Assembly (NCBI GenBank): GCA_030386875.1
Contig: CM059563.1
Location: 45,228,102 to 45,292,101 of the forward strand
DNA from: Morinoia aosen
Taxonomy: Eukaryota > Arthropoda > Malacostraca > Amphipoda > Talitridae
Length of the DNA stretch: 64,000 nucleotides
Direction: 5' to 3'
A model generated the notes under the pieces. That model saw only the letters and a program-made list of their open reading frames with translations, did no database searches and was not told where the DNA came from. Position numbers and translations under genes: made by a program. Position 1 is the stretch's first letter. Each line of letters begins with the position of its first letter. This document shows, piece after piece, positions 47,592 to 57,040 of the stretch.

Positions 47592-48736
47592 TAGTTTACG
47601 TCGTTACGGCAGCTGGTTTACATCGTTACGGCAGCTGGTTTACGTCGTTACGGCAGCTGGTTTACATCGTTACGGCAGCTGGTTTACGTCGTTACGGCAG
47701 CTGGTTTACGTCGTTTCGGCAGCTGGTTTACGTCGTTACGGCAGCTGGTTTACATCGTTACGGCAGCTGGTTTACATCGTTACGGCAGCTGGTTTACGTC
47801 GTTACGGCAGCTGGTTTACATCGTTACGGCAGCTGGTTTACGTCGTTACGGCAGCTGGTTTACGTCGCTACGGCAGCTTGTTACATCGTTACAGCAGCTG
47901 GTTTACATCGTTACGGCAGCTGGTTTACGTCGTTACGGCAGCTGGTTTACGTCGTTACGGCAGCTGGTTTACATCGTTACGGCAGCTGGTTTACGTCGTT
48001 ACGGCAGCTGGTTTACATCGTAACGGCAGCTGGTTTACGTTGTTACGGCAGCTGGTTTACATCGTTACGGCAGCTGGTTTACGTCGTTACGGCAGCTGGT
48101 TTACATCGTTACGGCAGCTGGTTTACGTCGTTACGGCAGCTGGTTTACATCGTTACGGCAGCTGGTTTACGTCGTTACGGCAGCTGGTTTACGTCGCTAC
48201 GGCAGCTTGTTTACATCGTTACAGCAGCTGGTTTACATCGTTACAGCAGCTGGTTTACGTCGTTACGGCAGCTGGTTTACGTCGTTACGGCAGCTGGTTT
48301 ACGTCGTACCGGCAGCTGGTTTACGTCGTACCGGCAGCTGGTTTACGTCGTTACGGCAGCTGGTTTACGTCGTTACGGCAGCTGGTTTACGTTGTTACGG
48401 CAGCTGGTGTACGTCGTTACGGCAGCTGGTTTACGTTGCTACGGCAGCTTGTTTACATCGTCACAGCAGCTGGTTTACATCGTTACAGCAGCTGGTTTAC
48501 GTCGTTACGGCAGCTGGTTTACGTCGTTACGGCAGCTGGTTTACGTCGTTACGGCAGCTGGTTTACGTCGTTACGGCAGCTGGTTTACGTCGTTACGGCA
48601 GCTGGTTTACGTCGTTACGGCAGCTGGTTTACGTCGTTACGGCAGCTGGTTTACGTCGTTACGGCAGCTGGTTTACGTCGTTACGGCAGCTGGTGTACGT
48701 CGTTACGGCAGTTGGTTTACATCGTGACGGAAGCTG
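47592..48736. repeat. 22-bp minisatellite with E-box core (about 52 copies)
   Basis: Unit built of GTTTAC(A/G)TCGTTACGG followed by CAGCTG, with A/G alternation at one position and occasional TACC, GCTACGG and ACAGCAG variants. The motif combination GCTACGGCAGCTTGTT(T)AC plus ACAGCAG recurs near 47865, 48190 and 48435, showing block duplication. Plus frames are open (up to 646 codons, continuing into the next array) because the unit has no plus-strand stop; minus is closed by TAA. Each unit carries the palindromic hexamer CAGCTG. Confidence 0.96.
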
Positions 48737-49418
48737 GTGCTTGGTGGCGGCAGCTGGTGCTTGGTGGCGGCAGCTGGTGCTTGGTGGCGGCAGCTGGTGC
48801 TTGGTGGCGGCAGCTGGTGCTTGGTGGCGGCAGCTGGTGCTTGGTGGCGGCAGCTGTTGCTTGGTGGCGGCAGCTGTTGCTTGGTGGCGGCAGCTGGTGC
48901 TTGGTGGCGGCAGCTGGTGTTTGGTGGCGGCAGCAGTTGATGTTGGTGGCGGCAGCTGGTGCTTGGTGGCGGCAGCTGGTGCTGGGTGGCGGCAGCTGGT
49001 GTTTGGTGGCGGCAGCTGGTGCTTGGTGGCGGCAGCTGGTGTTTGGTGGCGGCAGCTGGTGTTTGGTGGCGGCAGCAGTTGATTTTGGTGGCGGCAGCTG
49101 GTGCTTGGTGGCGGCAGCTGGTGCTGGGTGGCGGCAGCTGGTGTTTGGTGGCGGCAGCTGGTGCTTGGTGGCGGCAGCTGGTGTTTGGTGGCGGCAGCAG
49201 TTGATGTTGGTGGCGGCAGCTGGTGCTGGGTGGCGGCAGCTGGTGTTTGGTGGCGGCAGCTGGTGTTTGGTGGCGGCAGCAGTTGATGTTGGTGGCGGCA
49301 GCTGGTGCTGGGTGGCGGCAGCTGGTGTTTGGTGGCGGCAGCTGGTGTTTGGTGGCGGCAGCTGGTGTTTGGTGGCGGCAGCTGGTGTTTGGTGGCGGCA
49401 GCTGGTGTTTGGGGGCGG
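48737..49418. repeat. 20-bp minisatellite fused to the 22-bp array (about 34 copies)
   Basis: Unit GTGCTTGGTGGCGGCAGCTG begins exactly where the 22-bp array ends, and the two share CGGCAGCTGGT. Variants TTTGG, CTGGG and a CAGCAGTTGATGTTGG-type unit recur in a fixed order near 48929, 49070, 49196 and 49278, indicating a multi-unit higher-order block. Open frames on both strands are products of the array. Confidence 0.96.
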
Positions 49419-49760
49419 CAGGAGGCAATCCTGAAGCACTGCCACCATCCGAGGGCGCGGCCACGCTCTCGACAGAGGGCGTTGATCGCTTAGGGACTCG
49501 ATTACTTTGTACCTTATAATTATTCTTGATGTTTAAACAATTTATTTTCTACAAGCAATTCAGCAGTAGATGGTTTCCTAAGTCTAGTAAAATGTACACA
49601 TTTGAGTATTTGTTCTCACTAGATGACATCTAAGTGGAAAAAAACAATATTGGTTTTCGAAGACAAAGGGTCGGTATGAAGAAAGAACAGCTTCTTTTAC
49701 GAGGGAGGAAAAGGCCTTGAATAGTTAAAAAAATTAAATGAAAAAGTAACTGTGGCTTAT
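49419..49760. other. Unique spacer between arrays
   Basis: Short CpG-rich start (49430-49490), then AT-rich DNA. No gene. Confidence 0.5.
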
Positions 49761-50379
49761 GTTAAGTTACGGGGTAATGTTATGTGATAAAGTTACGCGG
49801 TGAAGTTATGTGGTAAAGTTACGGGGTAAAGTTGCGGGGTAAAGTTGCGGGGTGAAGTTACGGGGTAAAGTTGCGGAGTAAAGTTGCGGAGTAAAGTTAC
49901 GGGGTAAAGTTATGTGGTAAAGTTACGGGGTAAAGTTACGGGGTGAAGTTATGTGGTAAAGTTACGGGGTAAAGTTGCGGGGTAAAGTTGCTGCGTAAAG
50001 TTACGGGGTAAAGTTATGTGGTAAAGTTACGGGGTAAAGTTATGTGGTAAAGTTACGGGGTAAAGTTACGGGGTGAAGTTATGTGGTAAAGTTACGGGAT
50101 AAAGTTGCAGGGTAAAGTTGCAGGGTAAAGTTGCAGGGTAAAGTTGCGAGGTAAAGTTACGGGGTAAAGTTATGTGGTAAAGTTACGAGGTAAAGTTACA
50201 GGGTAAAGTTATGTGGTAAAGTTGCGGTGTAAAGTTGCGGGGTAAAGTTACCGAGTAAAGTTACGGGGTAAAGTTACGGGGTAAAGTTACGTGGTAAAGT
50301 TACGGGGTAAAGTTACGGGGTAAATTTCCAAGGTAAAGTTACGGGGTAAAGTTGCGGGGTAAAGTTACGCGGTGAAATT
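49761..50379. repeat. 13-bp minisatellite (about 47 copies)
   Basis: Unit AAAGTTACGGGGT with two common variants, AAAGTTATGTGGT and AAAGTTGCGGGGT. The TATGTGGT variant recurs at irregular multiples of 13. The plus strand contains TAA and TGA words, so no long frame arises. Confidence 0.95.
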
Positions 50380-50792
50380 TCAGGCCCAACTTACTCGGAA
50401 GAAAACGCCGCCTTGCTGATGCAACAGCCTCGATCGTACCTGCAAAAAGAAAGAAAAGGAAATTTGGTCAAATGAAACCCTGTTATCTTAAAACGCGATC
50501 AATAAAAGTCCGTGAAAAGACTAACCAGCAAATGCAGTATGTCAATCGTGTCAAAAGATCAAAAAACTGGATTTTTGAAAAATTTAAGTGATCGTAACAG
50601 TACAACTCGTTGCGTAAGTCCTTCTAAGTCAACTTGGTTTCGCTCTGATATACTGGACGTGGCTTACCCAAGTCCATGCAGAGGAACACAACGTAACTAG
50701 CACCGTGACTAGCACAGCCAAATATAGAGGTGCTGCTAGTAATACAATGCCTAGTTGACTGAGAAGAACTTATGCACCGAGCCATACTTTGG
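50380..50792. other. Unique spacer
   Basis: No gene or repeat recognised. Confidence 0.5.
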
Positions 50793-50853
50793 ATATATAT
50801 ATATACACATATATATTACGGTGTCACACACACATATATATATATACATATAC

Positions 50854-50884
<31 letters not shown>

Positions 50885-50891
50885 CATATAC

Positions 50892-50937
<46 letters not shown>

Positions 50938-50938
50938 T
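50793..50938. repeat. (TA)n / (TATACA)n microsatellite
   Basis: Alternating TA with TACATA interruptions and a short CACACAC patch near 50824; the cleanest (TA)n run is about 50898-50935. Isoleucine/tyrosine frames across it are spurious. Confidence 0.97.
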
Positions 50939-51778
50939 ATTTGTATATATTGTTTGGAATTCAGTCACAGTATTACACAAAATTTCAATCCTCGTGTCTA
51001 ACGTAAAATATCAAAGAAAAAAATGTTTTGTTTCTTCCTGATTTTATATTTAAGCTATGACATAACTTCTGTCTACTTCTTATGGTTTGTCTATCAATTT
51101 AGGACATGTGATAAGAAATATTTAAAATGAAAATGGTGGCATTGCATTTTTATGTCAACTCTTCAAAAAAAAATTTCAGAAGAAAGCAGGAATTAATTAC
51201 TTCGTGAGATCATTACACGGGCAAATCTTGTAGAGTGGGCGACCTGAGCAGAATAAGGGATATACTTTGAGGTTATTCAACAAATCTTTTAGTAAATTGT
51301 TGAAATCTATAATTAGAGAGTTAGTCGAACACTGTTTTTTATAGAGCTGCAATATTTAAAAAAATATTCAAGCAATCGGGCATGCATTCGAGTAAATACA
51401 TGAATTTTATGAATTGGGTTTTGTGTATAGTACCAATTGTGTTAGCATATCGACGTCAACTTTTCCAATATTTGGAATATACAATATCATTTCATCGCAT
51501 TGGAAAATGAGACAGAGCTTAATGACAATCGATACACTTTCCTTATAATTCTACCGGGCTGCTGTTCTTTATTCGTTAATAAGCTTGAATTATTCCAAGG
51601 TTTCGTGTCGATGTGATATTATTTATTACAATTGAAACAATTGTAAAACACTATTACTGACAGGTAAGGAAAGTAAAATAATTCAAGATCGAAATTCCAA
51701 ATTTTCTGCTTCTAATGAATTACAATACTGAATGCATTGGGAACACGCAGTCAAAAGGTTTCAGTCGTGAACCACCTA
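50939..51778. other. Unique AT-rich spacer
   Basis: Nothing recognised. Confidence 0.5.
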
Positions 51779-52156
51779 AGTCTTTCCAACATTATTATTT
51801 TATAAGAAAGCTTTAGTCTCCCTTATCCACGACAAAGATGTTCTAAGAGAGAAAAGAGGAAGGCACCATTTAGTATAGAGTTGAGGGAACGCGAAATCTA
51901 TGCACAAAGTGAACAGAAAAAGTAAGCTAGGAAAGAAGTTCATGAAACAAGAAAAAAGTTGAAGAAACTAGTAGGTGCTGGAAAACAGGACAGCAGTGAA
52001 CCGAAAAAAATGCCCGTAACAAAACAAAAACCGATTTTATTAAAACAAAAAGGAAGCCTACCTGACCTTTAGCTCGGGCCCTCACATGTTTCCCCTGGGA
52101 GCGCTAATTCCCATAGATACGACAGTTGTATCCCCCTGAGGGGAGTCTTTCCAACA
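51779..52156 (-). mobile_element. SINE-like element copy 5 with 13-bp target-site duplication
   Basis: Body 51792-52143 (352 bp) between perfect duplications AGTCTTTCCAACA at 51779-51791 and 52144-52156. Right end CCCCCTGAGGGG, left tail TTATTATTTTATAAG. All family blocks are present: CTCCCTTATCC, GAGGAAGGCACCATTTAGTA, AACAGGACAGCAGTGAACCG, AGCTCGGGCCCTCACA and the three head hairpins. Confidence 0.9.
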
Positions 52157-53831
52157 ATTTCAACCAAGTGCACAAATATGATCCTTAAAATACTGCAAAC
52201 ACACGCTTACTCCAACACCGGTGTCTTCAAGGCACTCACACTGCAGCAGCAATCCTAAGCCCGATAGCAAAGTCACTGCAATTAATCAACCAATCAGTCG
52301 AGAATAAAAGTTGTACCATTGATTTGCATCTCTGCACAAACACGCAAAAAAGCACCATATCAATTACGTGAAACACATCTGGGCTCTGAGATAGAGGGCT
52401 TTGTCAGACTCCAATAGGATTTGAATTAATATAGTCATAATGCTAGAATCCTTGCAGTATTTTCTCGGGTTTTGTTTCTGAGATGAAAGCCAAATGCGTC
52501 CTGAAGCGAATTGACGGAGCTCTCGACTGCGGTGAAAAAGTAAAGGAGAAACTCGTATCACAGATACGGTGATGCAGTGAAAAGACAACGGGGACAACAG
52601 TGCTCTTGGCAGTTGCCAACAATTTTCATTACATGAAGCACCAGCAAGTGATCCTCTTGATTAAAGGCAACGTAAGTAAGTGAAGCGCCAAGCCTCGCGT
52701 TAATTGAAGATAATGTAATGAGATGAGCCACCAGAGATACAGGGCTTACATTAGACAAGCCTGCTGGGACCGTGCAGGGCAGAGCGAACATGCGACGCTC
52801 ACATGGATGCGATGGTGTAGTTATAAGCGTGACTTTAGGCTCGCAACTTTGTCATGACAATCTGCATAACGTAGCGCAGTGGCACATGCACTGCATACAA
52901 GATGTTTTCGTAGATGTAACTATTGGATGAAGGGCTAAATTTACCTTGCACATCGTGCTCCGATCTACATGAAAAGTTGTTATATGTTATTTGTGTATAC
53001 ATGTACTACTAGAAATGTGTGCCTCAAGGCACAACTGTTCGTGGATTTCACATGTAACGGATAAGAGAGAGATGAGATTTAGAAATACATGCCTATGATT
53101 TGAGTGTTTTATGACCCACCAAAATGTGTGCTCTCTAATCCTCAAAGTGTGGGTCAACTGACCCACGTTATGTGAGGTCCAGTGACCCTTAAAATGGGAT
53201 ATTATAGAAATACATATGGGGTGAGACCGAAGAGTGAAGCCGAGTCTGCAAATGTCCAATTTTGCGAGCGCGTCGTGTGTCGCGAGACATGGAAATATTT
53301 TCTAAAATTAAAAAAGAAGGTTCTTTGATTCTTAAACAAAGATAACATGCTTCGTCATATACCTATAATAGTCCATAACTTTGCAGGTTTTAGAGATTTT
53401 ATGATAGCGTAGAATGGTATAGAATGTGTAATGGATACATAATAAAAAGTTTGAAATATAAGGTTTATAATAAAAGAATCTTTCGAGACGGTGCAGAGGA
53501 TCATTTCAGGCCACAAAAGATATATCAGGAATCCATTTAGGTGAGGAAACGTTTATGTTTTACTCTATGAACGAAGTACACTCACCACCAGCCTCCGCCG
53601 CTGGAGTGTGCAGAAAACAATAATAAAAATGACCGGATGCGGTATTTTCTTGAAATGTATCTTCCAGATGTGGATGGCAAACAAATATATTCATCCTAAT
53701 AGTACCCACGAGTAAAATATTCTTGCACTTGTGCACTGGCGAAACTCATATCGTAGATAAGAGACTGACAGAGACACGGATCAACCGACCAACCAAGCAA
53801 CAACTGAGTATTATTGTTTATTTATTTATAA
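52157..53831. other. Unique intergenic DNA
   Basis: About 1.7 kb with short frames (at most 90 codons). Contains the second copy of the 13-bp palindromic word (GTATCACAGATAC near 52556). No gene supported. Confidence 0.5.
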
Positions 53832-54407
53832 TACAGCGGGGGACAGAAGTAACTGACCCTTTTAATTTGCTAATAAAAGGAAAACTACTAAAGCTAGGAA
53901 GTTTAAACTTATTTTATTTGAAAGAATAACATTTTTATAGCTTACCAACACTATGTTTATCAACAGCAATAGAAATGATGACATTGTTAGGAGAGTGATT
54001 TCCAAATCATTCGATTTTACGACTTGGTAACATCCCTTAGCCTCCTCGTTCGCCAGATTTGTCCCCATGCGACTTCTTCTTGTAGGGTTTATGTAAAAAG
54101 TTTATTCTTAAGTTTATGTAAAAATCCAACAAATTTACATGACCTGAATAACAACAATTATTGTGAAATAGCTGAAATCTAGCCTGGTGCACTAAGGAAC
54201 GTTGTGGAAACGACAAATAATAGAGCCCTAATTTGTCAAAACAGCCGCGGGAGTCATTCAAACGATATTAAATTAAAAAAATAGTGGGATGAACCACAAA
54301 AATTTTATTCTTTAAAATAAAACAAGTTTCAACTACATATCGTACATAGTTTTCCCATTATTAGCAAATTAGAAGGGTCAGTCACTTCTGGCCCTCCCCC
54401 AAGGATA
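53832..54407 (+). mobile_element. Deleted Tc1/mariner-type element with long inverted repeats
   Basis: Bounded by TA; the left end starts CAGCGGGGGACAGAAGTAAC and TGACCC, and the right end is its diverged inverted copy (reverse complement contains GGGGGAGGGCCAGAAGTGAC then TGACCC). The inverted similarity continues inward about 95 bp through TAATTTGCTAATAA and GGAAAACTA. CAG-plus-GGGGACA termini and TA targets are typical of the Tc1/mariner superfamily. The interior keeps parts of a plus-strand transposase. At about 570 bp it is a deletion derivative. Confidence 0.87.
54041..54284 (+). pseudogene. Mariner-type transposase remnant
   Basis: Plus-strand codons from 54041 read PPRSPDLSPCDFFL, matching the conserved SPDL(T/S)PCD(F/Y) block that carries the third catalytic aspartate of mariner-like transposases. 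A TAG at 54083-54085 stands where the family usually has tryptophan. After a frame change, codons resembling the C-terminus follow (NPTNLHDLNNNYCEIAEI, an in-frame stop, then RALICQNSRGSHSNDIKLKK) and end at TAG 54282-54284. The N-terminal DNA-binding part and the first catalytic residues are absent. Clearly dead. Confidence 0.85.
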
Positions 54408-54561
54408 GATTTTTGCCAAGAAGTTTTTGAAAAAAATCGTTGTCTCTTTTTCCGCGCGAGAAGTGTCATGTTCTTAAACAATAGATTCACTTTTCACCAC
54501 CGCAATATTTGATGACTTCTAAACAGAAGTGAGCGGATGCCAGGTTATCTGTATGATTTAA

Positions 54562-54766
54562 ATAGTATCTATGATACCATTCAAATAGACATGAATTATT
54601 GGGAAGGTTGCTGACGGGAGGTTTATAAATGTATGTATTAATTGAGTAAATTATTATCTTTGAAACGACGATATCTATGCTACTATTCAAATAGGTTTGA
54701 ATTGTTGGGAATGTTGCAGACATGGGTTTTATATAAAAGTATGTCTAAATTAGGCAAATTATTATA
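54562..54766. repeat. ~107-bp tandem duplication
   Basis: Two diverged direct copies offset by 107 bp, each with TATCTATG, ATTCAAATAG, GAATT(A/G)TTGGGAA, GTTGC and AAATTATTAT. The interval 54408-54561 before it shows nothing else. Confidence 0.8.
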
Positions 54767-54854
54767 GGGGGCATGAATGCACTAGTGTTTCGCCACCGTC
54801 AAAAATGTCGGAGTTTTTTACGTTAATTAAAGCTCTACTTCACTCGTGAAAACT

Positions 54855-55077
54855 GTATTTAACTTTTTCGGTGGAATGTTCGGTCTACTTTTTAAAATAG
54901 CTTCAATATATTGTATTTTTTGCTAAATTTGTTCCCCAGTGTTCTTTGAAGTTCACTTCTGAGTGACAGCTTCTTCCTCATTCTAATGTCGTGACTACCT
55001 GATGCTGGAGTAAGTCTAATGATGGTGGTTATAATAACGGTAATGTGAGTAGAATAATTCTGACGTTAAAGGGTTAA
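54855..55077 (-). mobile_element. piggyBac-like MITE, copy 2 (reversed)
   Basis: Right end CGTTAAAGGG followed by TTAA (55074-55077); left end decayed to GTATTTAAC. In reverse orientation it aligns along its length with 46106-46325 (219 versus 220 bp), including CCCTTTAACGTC, ATTACCGTTA, GCATCAGG(C/T)AGTCAC, AACTTCAAAGAACAC and ATACAATATATTGAAG. Confidence 0.85.
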
Positions 55078-56674
55078 GTTTAATATGTACATAGTTTCTT
55101 CTCCCAATGTCTCTATTTTTGTGTTAGGAGATCATCTTAAAAGAAACTAAACTCAAATGTAATAAAAAAATCCCCCCAGTATGTAGTGTTCAAGCAACCA
55201 GTTTACAACATGGGGAGTAAAAACATGATCCAAACGAGCGACAAGCAAGCAACGAACAAGCAAGTGAGCAACAAGCAAGCAAACAAGCAAGCAAGAACAG
55301 GAAAGAAACTGTTTACAACATTATTGTTAGGGAGGATTGGGAAAGTTCAAGCCGTAGTAAAATATGCGTTTTAGCATAGCGGCATTCGGCCTCTACGCTC
55401 ATTGCAAGCACTCGCTGTGAGATTTTTGTGCTAAATGGTAAATTTAAAAATCATTGGCAAAACAAAAGAGCTTCCGTGATTGTCACTCAATTGCGTAACT
55501 AGCATCAGGCTACCATAAAATATCGTATTATGCTTCGAGGTTGTTGTTTACGGCGTACTTAAAGGCTGCACGATATTCTCACACGAACGCTGATAATCAC
55601 AGCTCACTCGAGCTGGCCTGAAGCTCCCAGAGCTCTTAGCTCACACCACCATCCGCTGTGGCAGCAGGAAGTGCGAAGCGTCAACAAAGTCGTCCGTAAC
55701 TTTGCTGTGTAATGGAAGTAAGAATTTTTGGAGGGAGCTGCAATCTTGTTGCTCAGGACTTCTAACTACAAAAGCAGAATTTGAGGAGCACAAGACAGCC
55801 TCCGTGAGTCCTGGGCACAGCCTTTGTGATCTTGAACAAAGTTAGGACCCTGAGTGAACTCGCTGCGTCTAATAATCCGTCTTTTGTGAGGCTCAAGCTC
55901 ATAAGGGGAGATGAAATGTTTGCATAAGATGATGGAAGCACGAGCGCTGCATCGGGCACGTGAGGGCCAGCGGAGCAGACAGTGATGGAGGGTTCGAGTG
56001 TTTCAAAAAGCCCTCGATGATCCGCCAATATTAAGGGCCGCTTCCCAATAATGGCATCAGTCATTGCTTGTAATTCTGAGCTCAGCATTGAGCAAGACTG
56101 ATGATGCTATACTTTTGGATCCACGGTAACTATCATCATGAGATGGTCGTCGGAAGCCGTCCTACTTAAGAGCCGAAAGTCTAAAGTGAACGTAAAACTT
56201 TCCAGTTCGAATTTAGTCGTCGGTCCTTGGTTTTTCCTCGCCAGGAGACGTTCCCAAACCGATGCAAAAATTGATAGTCTGAAAGCAGGAGTCTGAAATT
56301 AAATATTTGAGGCTGTTATATTTCGATCAATAAGGTTTTTTTTGTTGCAAAAGACGAACTCAAAGCCACAAATTTCATGCAAGTAACAAGAGTTCTGGAC
56401 AAATTCTGCGAGCTTATTGGTCAATACCAAAGCTGCAACATTTAAATTGCCCTTCACAGCCAAGCTAAAAGTTCATCTGGGTTCAGCTGCACTTTCTGTT
56501 TTTCGAAAACTTTCTCATGGAAAAAACACAAATCAGATCATCCGCAGTCACGCTGCTGACTGCCCTAATTAATCAAATTTTTATGAGAGTTTTTCTTCAA
56601 AAATCAACTAGAAATTTACTTTGGTTATGGAAAACCAGAGAACACACGAAACAAATATTTAAAAAAATTGTTTG
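55078..56674. other. Unique intergenic DNA
   Basis: About 1.6 kb. An AAGC/CAAG-rich simple patch is at 55240-55295. A minus frame at 55762-56088 (108 codons, starting MLSSELQAMTDAIIGKRPLI) is in slightly GC-richer DNA and is one of the few non-repeat frames above 100 codons. I recognise no family and cannot support it as a gene. Confidence 0.45.
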
Positions 56675-57040
56675 CTAACACGTTAGCTGCCGGAATAAAA
56701 TTACAGCTCAGTACCCAACCCAAATGAAAATCAATTTGAACACTCAACTCTGGAAATGGTAAACACGGCATGGAACGTGCCCTTACTTGATTTTAATCGA
56801 GTAAACTAAAACTAACAACTGCCCACCATGGAAGGTGCGTTCACTGGATTTTAATAAAGCAAGTTAAAATGAACAAGTTACCACCATGGAAGGTGCGTTA
56901 ACTTAAATTTTAATGAAGTAAAAATAAACCAATTAGTGACCTCCATGGAAGATGCGTTCACTTGACTTAAATAAAGTAAATTAAAATCAACAAGTGACCA
57001 CTACGAGTCAGCCGTGACCACCGGTGGGTCACCCAACATT
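56675..57040 (-). mobile_element. MITE-like element, group B copy 6, with internal expansion
   Basis: Left CTAACACGTTAGCTGCCGG; right GCCGTGACCACCGGTGGGTC then ACCCAACATT, matching the reversed subterminal block of 25598-25827. Unlike the other copies (about 230-240 bp) it is about 365 bp, because the interior contains a roughly 60-bp unit repeated four times (separate entry). Confidence 0.65.
56765..57000. repeat. ~60-bp tandem repeat inside a MITE (4 copies)
   Basis: Four diverged copies each containing CCATGGAAGGTGCGTTCACT (first copy GCATGGAACGTGCCCTTACT), TTTTAATAAAG and AAGTTAAAATGAACAA-like segments, at roughly 60-bp spacing. They lie wholly between the two MITE ends. Confidence 0.85.

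Noticed and set aside
47489-49434. Plus-strand ORFs of 412 and 646 codons
   Set aside because: Products of the 22- and 20-bp arrays. The start regions are short unique tracts without a signal peptide or domain.
431-50379. CRISPR arrays
   Set aside because: Repeats are contiguous without unique spacers, no cas genes exist and the genome is eukaryotic.
55762-56088. 108-codon minus ORF as a gene
   Set aside because: Non-repetitive but no recognised family, no supporting neighbours or splice context; length is compatible with chance in a 64-kb window.
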